Shown here piece after piece: positions 27,746-36,543 of a stretch of 64,000 nucleotides of DNA. Both the position numbers and the translations under genes were made by a program. Every line of letters begins with the position of its first letter. Position 1 is the stretch's first letter. Under the pieces are notes generated by a model. The model had not been told where the DNA came from and did not search any database. It worked only from the letters and a program-made list of their open reading frames with translations. The stretch is from Citrifermentans bemidjiense Bem (GTDB lineage: Bacteria; Desulfobacterota; Desulfuromonadia; Geobacterales; Geobacteraceae), in contig NC_011146.1 in NCBI RefSeq assembly GCF_000020725.1, positions 3,409,501 to 3,473,500 on the forward strand, given 5' to 3'.

Positions 27746-28924
27746 TTACACCAACATCTCTTTAGCCCGTTCTATTCTATACTTCACATTTTTCTCGCTA
27801 GCAGTGTCGAATTGCGTCGCCTCGATAAATCCTTCATCTTCTTTAAGGCTTAAAACTTTTTCTATGCCAATTGGGGACACATTTAAATCTCTATTACAAA
27901 AAGCGCCTACGCAGCTTGCAACAAAAATAGACTCAAAAACTGAGATATTAAAACGACCAGACTTACTATGAAATATTTTATCCTCAGTTGGTACATTTTC
28001 TAAGAACCTCTCAAACAGCCTTTCAAGATATATGATATTTTCTCCTGGGAACATTTTTGCTTTCAGAGAAAATCTATTTAAGAACTTAGTCATAGATGGT
28101 TTATAAGTATTACCATCTACCAACATTGCGAACCCTCTGAGAAGAATCTCGACATCCTTCATGTTGAGATCCGGGGTAGCCGAAGGCGTTAAGGCACGCC
28201 AGTTCTGTGAGAGGTTCAACCGATATAGCATGTCATAAAATGCGGAATGGAATAAACTAGTACGAATTTCTTGAGGCTTCAAATTGATGCCGCCAGAGTT
28301 TAACCTGTTAAATATTTCAAAGACTACTGAATGTTCATCGTCAGGTGCGTTTTGTTTGATTATAATATTTCGGATGGTGCGCAACTCAAATGATATTTTG
28401 TCAGCGTCATCAAGCGTGAAATAGTTAAGACCATTAAACTTGTTTACTTGGTTAGGCTGAGCGCTAGGCAACTTCAAGTTGAAATCTGAAAAATATTCGT
28501 TGTTGTTAAGTATTGTCTCGGGTATTCCTTTGTTCTGGTCGAATATAACCCTCAGCTCTAGTCTTTTTTCATTCCGCGGAAACCTCTTCTTCATAAAGTA
28601 ATAGATAGTCATGTATCGTTGTTGACCATCTATAACCATAAATTTGTTCTTTGCCTCCTCATATAAAAATATCTGTGGTATGGGGATCCCGATTATAATC
28701 GACTCTATTAGCTTAGATGCTCTTTTAATGTCCCAGACGTAATTTCTCTGGAAACCTGGAATCTTGACGACACCTGACCCAATGAAATCGAAAAGAGTCT
28801 TTATATTGAAGTCATTAGGCGATGCCGAGATGTCATACTCGGTGAAGCTTATATCTTCTGCAATGCCATTAACATCTTCTTCTGGATCGACCCATGAAAC
28901 TTCTGGCACGTCTTCAATCTCCAC
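27746..28924 (-). CDS. DUF262 (GmrSD/SspE-like) nucleotidase-nuclease protein
   Basis: 392 aa. The ParB-like DUF262 core is clear: FQRNYVWD (58-65), DGQQRYMTI (99-107) and FNRLNSGGINLKPQEIR near 205-221. These motifs bind and hydrolyse nucleotides in GmrSD and SspE, which attack modified phage DNA. There is no C-terminal DUF1524 HNH domain, so the HEPN protein downstream may supply the nuclease. Start is GTG at 28924 with GAGGAG upstream. Confidence 0.85.
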   Translation of the reverse strand: MEIEDVPEVSWVDPEEDVNGIAEDISFTEYDISASPNDFNIKTLFDFIGSGVVKIPGFQRNYVWDIKRASKLIESIIIGIPIPQIFLYEEAKNKFMVIDGQQRYMTIYYFMKKRFPRNEKRLELRVIFDQNKGIPETILNNNEYFSDFNLKLPSAQPNQVNKFNGLNYFTLDDADKISFELRTIRNIIIKQNAPDDEHSVVFEIFNRLNSGGINLKPQEIRTSLFHSAFYDMLYRLNLSQNWRALTPSATPDLNMKDVEILLRGFAMLVDGNTYKPSMTKFLNRFSLKAKMFPGENIIYLERLFERFLENVPTEDKIFHSKSGRFNISVFESIFVASCVGAFCNRDLNVSPIGIEKVLSLKEDEGFIEATQFDTASEKNVKYRIERAKEMLV

Positions 28925-28998
28925 TTGTCACTCCTCTCACGCACTGACATTGTATTTTACAGCGAATGGAATCGGAACCAAACCTGTTGATACGAAGG

Positions 28999-30132
28999 TC
29001 AAGCGACACATTTAACAGTAGTATATTTAGCATAGCCTTCATGCTTTTTACTCTCTAACTCTTTGAGCATTAACTTTTTTATTTCATACAAGTTGATCCC
29101 TTTTGGCATTAAATCCAGAGCCAGTGACTTTACGTTAACTTCGATTTCAGCATTCTGGTCTTTGCATCTTGAGTAATCTGGGAAAGAAACAGAAATTATA
29201 CACTCACCCTTAAACCCTTTTATGTCAAATTTAAACTTGGCATCTAGACGGTACAAACATATAAAATGATGGTATTTAGTGTCCTCAACAAAAAAGGTGT
29301 TGTGCAGCGACTTACCATTCAACTTTAAACGCTCTATCTTTTTCTCCATCCAACCTATATCTTCAGGAAGCGAAAGATCAGGATCTGGCCCAAACTCAAG
29401 ATCAACAATATCATCGAATAAGAAGAAATCGGAAGTATTATCTATAGTTAAAGACCACAAAAATCCTATTCTGCTACTGTTGGTAAAGTCTGAGAACAAG
29501 ATCTTTTCTATCTTACTCTTGTCATTCACATATCCACTTGACTTAAAATGTTTTTCCAAATGCTTAGCGGTAGCAAAAGCTACTTGTTTAGTTTCTGAAG
29601 AGGTATGAGCTATAGCAATTCTAACCGTGTTATCAGCAGTGTTCCTTGTTAACTCAATGCTCCCGGGAAAGGTAGATTTATTAGAAGCCCAGTTCTTTGA
29701 ATAATCTTTGCGTTCTATATTATACTTTATAACAATATGATTGGGATCATTATCGATTTGAACAAAATTAGGTTTGCCAACAACACTATAATTTGAGAAT
29801 GGCAAATCTATTATTTTTTTAAAATCAAGATCGTCTGGCACGGCCTCAATCAGCGATTGTTCGCAGTCCCATTTTAGAGACTGAAAGACATATTTGGGGT
29901 TGTCTTCCTTAGTGCTTTGACATTCTCTTAGATAATCAAATTCGTCAGGACTAAGAAGTAGGGACATAAGAAGTGGAATTGTATCTTGTTTTTCGGAGCC
30001 CGGAATGAAGACACCTTTCATTCGTAACAAGTCTTTGAGGTCGGACTTGTTAACAAATGATTGCTCCATATACCCGCGAAGCATTTCACCATAAGGAAGA
30101 AATTGGTCGATGTCCTTCGGATGCTGATTCAT
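28999..30132 (-). CDS. GapS4b-like protein, second gene of a putative defence pair
   Basis: 377 aa, soluble. Opening motif DQFLPYGEMLRGY and a central DEFDYLRECQSTKEDNP resemble, from memory, the GapS4b family of the two-gene GAPS4 anti-phage system; no catalytic motif can be seen. ATG overlaps the stop of the upstream gene (ATGA), so the two are translationally coupled. AT content is high and codon use differs from the core region. Confidence 0.55.
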   Translation of the reverse strand: MNQHPKDIDQFLPYGEMLRGYMEQSFVNKSDLKDLLRMKGVFIPGSEKQDTIPLLMSLLLSPDEFDYLRECQSTKEDNPKYVFQSLKWDCEQSLIEAVPDDLDFKKIIDLPFSNYSVVGKPNFVQIDNDPNHIVIKYNIERKDYSKNWASNKSTFPGSIELTRNTADNTVRIAIAHTSSETKQVAFATAKHLEKHFKSSGYVNDKSKIEKILFSDFTNSSRIGFLWSLTIDNTSDFFLFDDIVDLEFGPDPDLSLPEDIGWMEKKIERLKLNGKSLHNTFFVEDTKYHHFICLYRLDAKFKFDIKGFKGECIISVSFPDYSRCKDQNAEIEVNVKSLALDLMPKGINLYEIKKLMLKELESKKHEGYAKYTTVKCVA

Positions 30133-31055
30133 ATACCAGCCTCCCTGTAATCATTACAGTAATTAGCTACAGTGATGGTTTCGGTAAACTTTTTATCACT
30201 AAACCCAGCCCGCGCAGACATGACGTCGTTTAAATGTACCAACTCGTTGTAATCGGGAAACAGAATAAGAACATCCGAAGTAAAGTCAGAAGTAATATTG
30301 TGGGCAAGGCCTATAAGTCTTTTCAACCTGTCACGGTGGAAGCAATCGAATAATGATAACACGAACGTTTTTGTGCCATCTGAGTTGTTTATTTTAAATG
30401 GTATTACACTAGAGTTGATATATTCAACCGGCATAACTGTGCCAGATGTAAACTTATCAGTATTATTAATATTTCGTCCAGTATTGATATAAAAAAATTC
30501 AATACTCGACGCTGGCTTTATTAGTTTCAAATATGAAATAGTTTTATAAATAAACTCTATTTTTAAATTGTCAACGAGATAGATTGCATCGTAATTATAA
30601 TCACTAACTTGCCTAATGTTGGATACTTTTTCAGTGATATTGACTGACCTGTCATTAGTGTTAGTGAGCCAAAATATGACTCCAACATCTTGTGCATCAT
30701 CAATGCCGCTGAACCGGTTGTTTTGTGTTTGCTTAATTTCTGATTTTTTGAAACACTCTATTGCGGTGGCTAAATCCTCAAAAAAGCCTTTGAATTTCGC
30801 ATTGGGGCTAGTTGGATATGAAGATGCCGAATATTTCACTGACATACATACGTGGTTAACAGTACGATCTACAAGTTGTGATTTATAGGAGAACAAGTAG
30901 TCAATTCCATGTGTTTTTGTAACTGCACCATGCTTCTGTGTCCTTATACACGGGATTTCCGTTCCAGAGAGAGAATCCCCCCATCCAACTATTTTGAGGA
31001 ATTTGCCAACGACATCTTCTCCTTTTTCCCCAACCCTCTTCGACCACTCTCCCAC
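30129..31055 (-). CDS. GapS4a-like PD-(D/E)XK nuclease-fold protein
   Basis: 308 aa. N-terminal helix with GEKGEDVVGKFL (E13), then THGIDYLF (D52) and VCMSVKYS (K74) form the E-D-x(n)-xVK order of a restriction-endonuclease fold, with Ser where Glu is usual. The overall look (MGEWSKRVGE start) recalls GapS4a of the GAPS4 system, known from P4-type phage satellites. Start is GTG with GGGGG upstream. First gene of a minus-strand block with the GapS4b-like, DUF262 and HEPN genes. Confidence 0.58.
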   Translation of the reverse strand: MGEWSKRVGEKGEDVVGKFLKIVGWGDSLSGTEIPCIRTQKHGAVTKTHGIDYLFSYKSQLVDRTVNHVCMSVKYSASSYPTSPNAKFKGFFEDLATAIECFKKSEIKQTQNNRFSGIDDAQDVGVIFWLTNTNDRSVNITEKVSNIRQVSDYNYDAIYLVDNLKIEFIYKTISYLKLIKPASSIEFFYINTGRNINNTDKFTSGTVMPVEYINSSVIPFKINNSDGTKTFVLSLFDCFHRDRLKRLIGLAHNITSDFTSDVLILFPDYNELVHLNDVMSARAGFSDKKFTETITVANYCNDYREAGI

Positions 31056-31140
31056 TGCAGCCCCCTATCCAACAGCAGTCTAATCATATAACCGCTTCTT
31101 ATAGCACGAAGTCCTTCAATATAAAAGTATATTCATCTAG

Positions 31141-31386
31141 CACGTCGCGCAGAACAAGAGCAAGAGAAGGTCAGCGATCGACGGCAGAACCACGAGCCTT
31201 CTTAGCTACACCATCAGCCAGAGGATCAGGAAGCGAATTGAAGAAGGCTTTGGCTGGATGAAGACCGTGGGCCGGCTGCGCAAGACGATGTATCGAGAAG
31301 TAGAGAAGATCGCAATGCAGCTTGACCTACATGCAGTCGCCTACAACCTGGTACGAATGTCCAACTTGGGCCTTGGTGCCACCTGA
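31141..31386 (+). pseudogene. IS5-family transposase C-terminal fragment
   Basis: In-frame from just after a stop: HVAQN, RRSAIDGRTT, then SQRIRKRIEEGFGWMKTVG and a YNLVRMSNL end. This is the last ~81 residues of an IS5-type DDE transposase (E in the RKRIEE helix). The 5' part is missing, and no terminal repeats were found. Confidence 0.75.
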
Positions 31387-31513
31387 AAGCCTCTCAGGCC
31401 CTTCATGGGACTGAAAATTCGGCAGCACAACCGGTTGTGAAAGAACAAAAATCATGACAATTGCAGTTCAGCAAGCGCCACGGAAGGCGGTTGCCAATAA
31501 CAGTCAGTTTTTT

Positions 31514-33205
31514 TCAACGGCCTGCTAGAACACTGCGCGTATCTTCAAGGTACGAGATCCACGGTGACGCTTCACCATCAGACATAACGTCATCAACTGT
31601 TTGCATTTGTAGTATTATTCGACGAGTCATTGGCGAAAGAGGTAAAGTAGCTAAACTCGCTCGTTTGTCCAATAAACTGCTCTGCACCTCGACATCAGCA
31701 GTCAACTCTGGTTGACCTAGATCCAGCGGTCGAAGAAGCGCTAATGCCCAAATATTGCGTAGTTCACTAATTGCGACAGCGAGCATCTGTACATCTCCTA
31801 CAGATTCCTGCACTAACCACAAGAATGTGGCGAAGTTCAGGCTAAGGATGTCCTCGTCAGGAGTTTCCATTGTGATATCGATTGGGTCAAACCACGTAAG
31901 TAGGGCCATGTGCACGCGACTTGGTGGTGGGGCATCAATCCCGAAGAGCTGTTTCATTGTGAGGTGTCCACTGGCGATGGTCCGCTCCGTTGAACGGAGC
32001 TGGGAAACAGCGCGGGAAACGTTTACCTTCGCCTCCTCAAACCGGTGCAGGAGGCTGTCGGTACGGTGCTTGTCATAAACCGTCTTTACCTCACAGAGAA
32101 GCAGTTCTCTCGTTTGAGTGTCATACAGGGCTAAATCCACGTCTCCACCTGAATAGTTGCGGCGTACAGTCACTTTAAGTCGAGGAGTTTGCGGTAACAT
32201 AGACCCAAGGGTGTCCGCCGCTCGCGCTAGCGAGGAACCTAAAGTTTCATTCCACGCCCGCTCATGCCTGCGAATTGCAATAATTAGCATTCCAGCCACG
32301 AGATTGTGTGCCTTGAGGAAACATGGGTTGCGAAGAAATTTGTCGTACAACCGAAAAAACGGTGGATTCATCAGGGTCTTTGCAGCTTCCGACGGCGCCA
32401 TACTGAAGCCGCTCACGGCTTTAATTAGCAAGGTGCTGCTAATGGGTTTGTACTGTGGGTAGGCTTGGACGTAGATGTCCCAGAGCTTTGCGAGAAAAGG
32501 CTCGTCGTACCAGTAGGAGTGCCCGACAGTATCTGCGGCAAAAGAGAGAAACACAAGAAAGCCGGCCAGCGCCGCCATTTCCTCAGTGTTGACCCCAATT
32601 GCAGATTCAAATTTCGTCCAGCCAGCAGGGTCTGTTCGGGTGACGAAGTACAGCACCTCAGGGCTAGCCATCAGCACATGGCAGAGTTCATCAAGAGAAA
32701 GGTCCTGCAGCGAACGTCCCAGTAAACGTTGAAGCAGATTCGGTTGCGCAAGTTTGTCCAGCAATAGGAGCGCCGATTGGCGCCGGCGCCGCGTAAGGCG
32801 ATGGTGAGCACGGTCAGATTGTGGGTCGTACCAGCAAGTCCAGATACCATGCCGAAGTCGCGCAGCCTGTTCAAGATTTAGCTCAGCCATCAACTGCTGA
32901 ATGAAAGTCTCCCGCACCCACGGGTCTGGCCGAAGTGGGTTCTCGAATGAAGGAGTGATCGTTGCCTTTTCGCAAGCAACGAGGCAGTTCGTGAGCGCCA
33001 ATCCCGTGACAGGCACCGTGTAATCCTCGTAGTCGGCACTGCCTATGCCAATGTGGTGCACCGCGTGTTCTGCCATTTTGACAAACATCTCTGCAGCTTG
33101 CGGATGCAGATCAAGTGGCGGTTCTGCCGGTGTACGCTTTAGGTCCTCAGGACTTAGCTTTGCGTACTGTTGCAGCAGAGTGTCTGTGATATCGATTGCG
33201 CTCAT
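31514..33205 (-). CDS. Unknown protein with PD-(D/E)XK nuclease motif
   Basis: 563 aa from ATG 33205 (a TTG at 33241 would add 12). The N-terminal ~350 residues are helical and match no family I know. Around residue 365-395, GGDVDLALYD, then LLLCEVKTVYD give D-x15-ExK, a textbook PD-(D/E)XK core, so a DNA nuclease or nuclease-like role is likely. It lies alone between an IS5 fragment and the HNH gene, in the defence-rich block. GC content is higher than its left neighbours, so it probably arrived separately. Confidence 0.6.
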   Translation of the reverse strand: MSAIDITDTLLQQYAKLSPEDLKRTPAEPPLDLHPQAAEMFVKMAEHAVHHIGIGSADYEDYTVPVTGLALTNCLVACEKATITPSFENPLRPDPWVRETFIQQLMAELNLEQAARLRHGIWTCWYDPQSDRAHHRLTRRRRQSALLLLDKLAQPNLLQRLLGRSLQDLSLDELCHVLMASPEVLYFVTRTDPAGWTKFESAIGVNTEEMAALAGFLVFLSFAADTVGHSYWYDEPFLAKLWDIYVQAYPQYKPISSTLLIKAVSGFSMAPSEAAKTLMNPPFFRLYDKFLRNPCFLKAHNLVAGMLIIAIRRHERAWNETLGSSLARAADTLGSMLPQTPRLKVTVRRNYSGGDVDLALYDTQTRELLLCEVKTVYDKHRTDSLLHRFEEAKVNVSRAVSQLRSTERTIASGHLTMKQLFGIDAPPPSRVHMALLTWFDPIDITMETPDEDILSLNFATFLWLVQESVGDVQMLAVAISELRNIWALALLRPLDLGQPELTADVEVQSSLLDKRASLATLPLSPMTRRIILQMQTVDDVMSDGEASPWISYLEDTRSVLAGR

Positions 33206-33319
33206 ATTGACCACTTCAAAAAGATGCTCCTGCTCTATCAAGCCAACTAGTTACTGAATGGTTAGACAAAGCATTTCATTTAGGATCCCGGCGTCCTATA
33301 TAGAAACAAGCCTGGTGAT

Positions 33320-33709
33320 TCATATTTTGTCGTATTTTGTCCTATTGCATTTCATGCAAAGCAGTTGAATATTCCTTTCGGTGTCGCTTCCACCTTTGCT
33401 GTGGGGAATGATGTGATCAAATTCAAGGTTCTCGTTTGAACCACATTCAACACAAACTCCTCCATCTCTATTCCAAACCACATTTCGAACTGCTCTTGCT
33501 ATTGGTTGGCGTTTTCGTCTACTGTCAGCTTGTTCGGTTTGCATCTGAAAAAACCAATTGGCTGTTGCCTTGTCAAAGTCTGCTATTCTTTTTTGCTGCT
33601 CACTTAGTTTTCGCTCAGCTTCAGATTGCCCCGGCTGTCTAAACCAACTACTTGCAGCTTTGTTAAGAGCTGCGATTTTCTCCTGCTGTTCACGTAGTTT
33701 TTTTGTCAT
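33320..33709 (-). CDS. HNH endonuclease
   Basis: 129 aa. A coiled-coil N-terminus with a repeated KLxEQQxxIAxxxKAxxxWF unit (residues ~3-60) precedes a compact HNH domain with zinc cysteines in CVECGS and CMKC, and catalytic FDHIIPHSKGG. ATG at 33709 has AAAGG five bases upstream. A longer frame begins inside a duplicated lipoprotein tail and is less likely. Role: DNA nicking or cleavage, perhaps in defence. Confidence 0.8.
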   Translation of the reverse strand: MTKKLREQQEKIAALNKAASSWFRQPGQSEAERKLSEQQKRIADFDKATANWFFQMQTEQADSRRKRQPIARAVRNVVWNRDGGVCVECGSNENLEFDHIIPHSKGGSDTERNIQLLCMKCNRTKYDKI

Positions 33710-33769
33710 GACTACCTTTCCTGGCGAATATGGCCTGGAGGAGGACCACCGTCGGTTTTTATTGCAGAC

Positions 33770-33990
33770 TGGGAGCCTTGGGGTCAACTCTTTCTTGTTG
33801 CTCATTTACAACTACGGCATAGCCCATTCGAAACTCTGCATCCAGTTCACGCCTCCGTCACCTCCGTCGGAACCGTTGTACTTGTAGGTGAACTTCAGCA
33901 CCATGCCTGGTTCCCTTGGAATCGGAAGTTTTACGCTGAAGGGAAATATCCCATCTTGTTTGATTTGGTGCGGGATGACGAAGCATACGA
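33770..33990 (-). pseudogene. Duplicated 3' end of the 35214 lipoprotein gene
   Basis: This stretch matches about 35181-35400 at roughly 90%, including the tail that encodes KYNGSDGGDGGVNWMQ. The 5' half of the gene is absent. The two copies are direct repeats 1.4 kb apart and bracket the gene at 34383. Confidence 0.8.
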
Positions 33991-34382
33991 GAGACTGAGG
34001 GGTCAGGTCTGGACCTGGACACGACCCAGGGATTGCAGAATCGCTTTGACTTTTTCGCGGACGGCTGTTTTTCGCTGTTGAATCTTGCTTCTAGTCTCGT
34101 GCTTGCCTTCAACACTGTAGAATCTCCAAACCCGAAGTGAGCGCCGACCCTCCTCAACCTCTCGCAACTATTGCGAGGACGGAAATGCACGGCGACTTCT
34201 CGAGCAAGCTTTGGGTCATCAACCACCGATTCAGCGTTTGTCCATGTCCAGACCCTCTGGCCCCTTAGAGACTGCCGTGAGGCCGACCGGAGGGCGTTGT
34301 GAGATTCTTGGTAATTTGTGCAGGAGGGTTCTATCTTATTTCAGCATCAGGCGCCGCCCGCTGGGAACTCCTTCTGTGAGAA
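33991..34382. other. Decayed coding fragment with REP-like end
   Basis: The minus strand has pieces of a coding frame (MVDDPKLAREVAVHFRPRN, then in another frame RRSLRVWRFYSVEGKHETR) that share 34196-34225 with 25985-26015. It contains GAGGGGTCAGGTCTGGAC near 33998. I cannot assign the family with certainty; it looks like mobile-element debris. Confidence 0.45.
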
Positions 34383-35027
34383 CTACAAAGCGTTCCACTC
34401 ATCTTGCAGCTCCTCGCACCGAGCAATCATTTCTCCGCGAAGAGCATCGGTTACTGGAATTCCCTGGTGTACTGTTCCCGTTGGTACATCAACAAAAGCA
34501 ACTGTATCTGGACTATTCGTTTGTAAATTGACATGAACCCCATAACTCATGCAACCTATAATTGCTCTCACATATTCATACTTCATCTTTTTTTGTGAAA
34601 AGTTGTATTTTATATATGTTTCCTTACCCAAGGTGTCAACCACGTGGATATCAGGTGTTACATTTATGGTCACTCCACCCAGATGGAATGGAAATTTACC
34701 TGTTCCAAGCACCTCAAATTTAGTACATCCGAAATATTTTGCGTAGCTCCTTAGTGACCTAGCATTACTCAGCATTTTAGTACGCAAAGATTTGCTCGGT
34801 GACAATGAATGCTTTTCCAATTCTGAGGCTTTTTCCAAAAGCCATTCAATGCTGTGGCAATTTTGATGAAATATTGCAATTGTTGATTTGGCTGGCCAGT
34901 AGTATTTAGCCATGGCCATTCCCTCATCATCAGGATATTTGTACCCACGTAATATTCGTTTTCTCGCAGCTTCAGTGCCCGTAATAAATTCGGCAAAACT
35001 CTTCATAGCGATACTTTTTGTTACCAT
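34383..35027 (-). CDS. Hypothetical protein between direct repeats
   Basis: 214 aa, soluble, helical N-terminal half and a beta-rich C-terminal half (GGVTINVTPDIHVVDTLGKETYIKYNF). The D/E/K spacing in that segment could be a nuclease-like fold, but the match is too weak to claim. GGAGG precedes ATG 35027. It sits as a cassette between two copies of a lipoprotein gene tail, so it was probably inserted. Confidence 0.55.
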   Translation of the reverse strand: MVTKSIAMKSFAEFITGTEAARKRILRGYKYPDDEGMAMAKYYWPAKSTIAIFHQNCHSIEWLLEKASELEKHSLSPSKSLRTKMLSNARSLRSYAKYFGCTKFEVLGTGKFPFHLGGVTINVTPDIHVVDTLGKETYIKYNFSQKKMKYEYVRAIIGCMSYGVHVNLQTNSPDTVAFVDVPTGTVHQGIPVTDALRGEMIARCEELQDEWNAL

Positions 35028-35213
35028 ACTTCACCTCCGAGCTAATAGATACCTGGTTGGTTATCATTCCAAGGGGCAGTTCTGGTGGCAACACGTTATG
35101 AATTAGAAGCAAAACTGCGCTAAATTGGATTTAACTATACGTACGGGGCTGTGATTCACCCCCTTCTTGAGGCTTGGGTCAGAGCCTTGGGGTCAACTCT
35201 TGCTCATTTACAA

Positions 35214-35648
35214 CTACGGCACAGCCCAGTCGAAAGTCTGCATCCAGTTCACGCCTCCGTCACCCCCGTCGGAACCGTTGTACTTGTAGGTGAACTTCAG
35301 CATCATGCCTGGTTCTAATGGAATCGGAAGTTTTATGTCGAAGGGAAAGATCCCATCCTGTTTGATCTGGTGTGGGATGACGAAGCATACGTTCCGTGCT
35401 CTTGTTTTGCCCGCGGCATCTATTGCTGTGACCCAGATTTCGATCCCTTCCATGTAGGCGTATCGGAGATTTTTTGCCACACCCTCGACAACCGTCTCCA
35501 TCCCCGCCTGTTTGATCTCCCAGGCCAAGGCCAGGTCGAACTGCGAATAATGGTACGGCAGCGACTTCAACCGTTCACTGTTCACATCGCTGTGCGTCGT
35601 GCAACCGCTGCAAAAGATCGTCAACAGAAACAGCCAAAGCTTTCGCAT
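35214..35648 (-). CDS. Small lipoprotein, unknown function
   Basis: 144 aa with lipobox FCSGC (Cys16). The mature part is beta-rich and ends GSDGGDGGVNWMQTFDWAVP. No family is recognised. AAAGG lies upstream of the ATG. The last ~60 codons have a partial copy at 33809-33990. Confidence 0.65.
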   Translation of the reverse strand: MRKLWLFLLTIFCSGCTTHSDVNSERLKSLPYHYSQFDLALAWEIKQAGMETVVEGVAKNLRYAYMEGIEIWVTAIDAAGKTRARNVCFVIPHQIKQDGIFPFDIKLPIPLEPGMMLKFTYKYNGSDGGDGGVNWMQTFDWAVP

Positions 35649-36120
35649 TTACCAGTACCTTTGAGGCCGAGGAAATTGAGATTAAGATTAAGATTGAGAT
35701 TGAGAATAAGCAAAACCCTGCAGCCCACCTCAAGAAAGTTCCATGGACATATTTCTCATCACCGCTTCTCTCGCCGCTCCCCTCCGAAAGCCACGGCTAG
35801 TCGGCAGACAGGAAAATGTATACTCCGACAGCAAATCCTAAGGAATATTTTTAATATTAGTTATTTCCAAAACAAACTCTGCCTTCTTGAGGTGCACGCT
35901 GGCGCAAGCCATTCGGAGGATGTGGCATGTCATTCGACAAAAAGGGCTTACGCAGGAGCCTTTTGAAGTCAGCGTTACTGAAATAGACGGTGTAGCTAGC
36001 GTTTAGGAGGTTTGGGGTCTGTGGGAGATTAGGATGAGAAGCTTGGAAGAGAAGATCGTGGTGACTAGTCAAGAGGCAGTAACAAGAATGGGTGTGGTGG
36101 GACCAGGGGGCAATTAAGGT
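35649..36120. other. Intergenic, no gene recognised
   Basis: Contains a short AT-rich GATTAAGATTAAGATTGAGATTGAG tract (35680-35704). No open frame with family features or a good ribosome site was seen. Confidence 0.5.
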
Positions 36121-36543
36121 TCAGGCCTTATTCAGGTAGTGCTCCACGATCGTGTCTACGAACATAAGCAGATCATCCAGCTTGTTCTCAATAACATCTA
36201 CCATCAGCTTTATGTCGAGGTGCTGGTACTCGTGAACCAGCACGTTTCTGAACCCTACCATGCCTTCAAGATGTGCGGCGAGATCCTTGGGGATCACGCC
36301 GTTGGCGGCCAGAAGGCGAAAGCTGTCTCTGCTCTCCTTTGGAAGCCCCAGCTTACCGACTTTGATGGCGTGGTTTGCGAGATCTATGCATTGCTCGCAG
36401 GCTCGCTGCAGGTTGAGAGCTATGGCGTCCTGCCTTAGATAATCTTCTTCGAACGGAACATCGGAAGGAAGCCTGTAGTAACTTCTTATCTGCCCGACAC
36501 ACCGCTCGATGCTGTCTTTCTTGTTGAGAATGATGTCAGTCAT
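36121..36543 (-). CDS. hepT: HepT-type HEPN toxin
   Basis: 140 aa, all helical. The HepT active site RNVLVHEY (R99, H104, Y106; Rx4HxY) is intact, as is the helix with NLQRACEQCIDLANH. Family role: an RNase toxin that is neutralised when the partner MNT protein AMPylates the tyrosine of this motif. It overlaps the end of the MNT gene by 4 bases (ATGA), the usual order of HepT/MNT pairs. Confidence 0.88.
   Translation of the reverse strand: MTDIILNKKDSIERCVGQIRSYYRLPSDVPFEEDYLRQDAIALNLQRACEQCIDLANHAIKVGKLGLPKESRDSFRLLAANGVIPKDLAAHLEGMVGFRNVLVHEYQHLDIKLMVDVIENKLDDLLMFVDTIVEHYLNKA

Noticed and set aside
33710..33805. Longer start for the HNH gene
   Set aside because: The extension lies in the duplicated lipoprotein region and has no ribosome site; 33709 does.
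34769..34996. Alternative minus-strand frame inside the 34383 gene
   Set aside because: No ribosome site, fully nested in a better supported gene.
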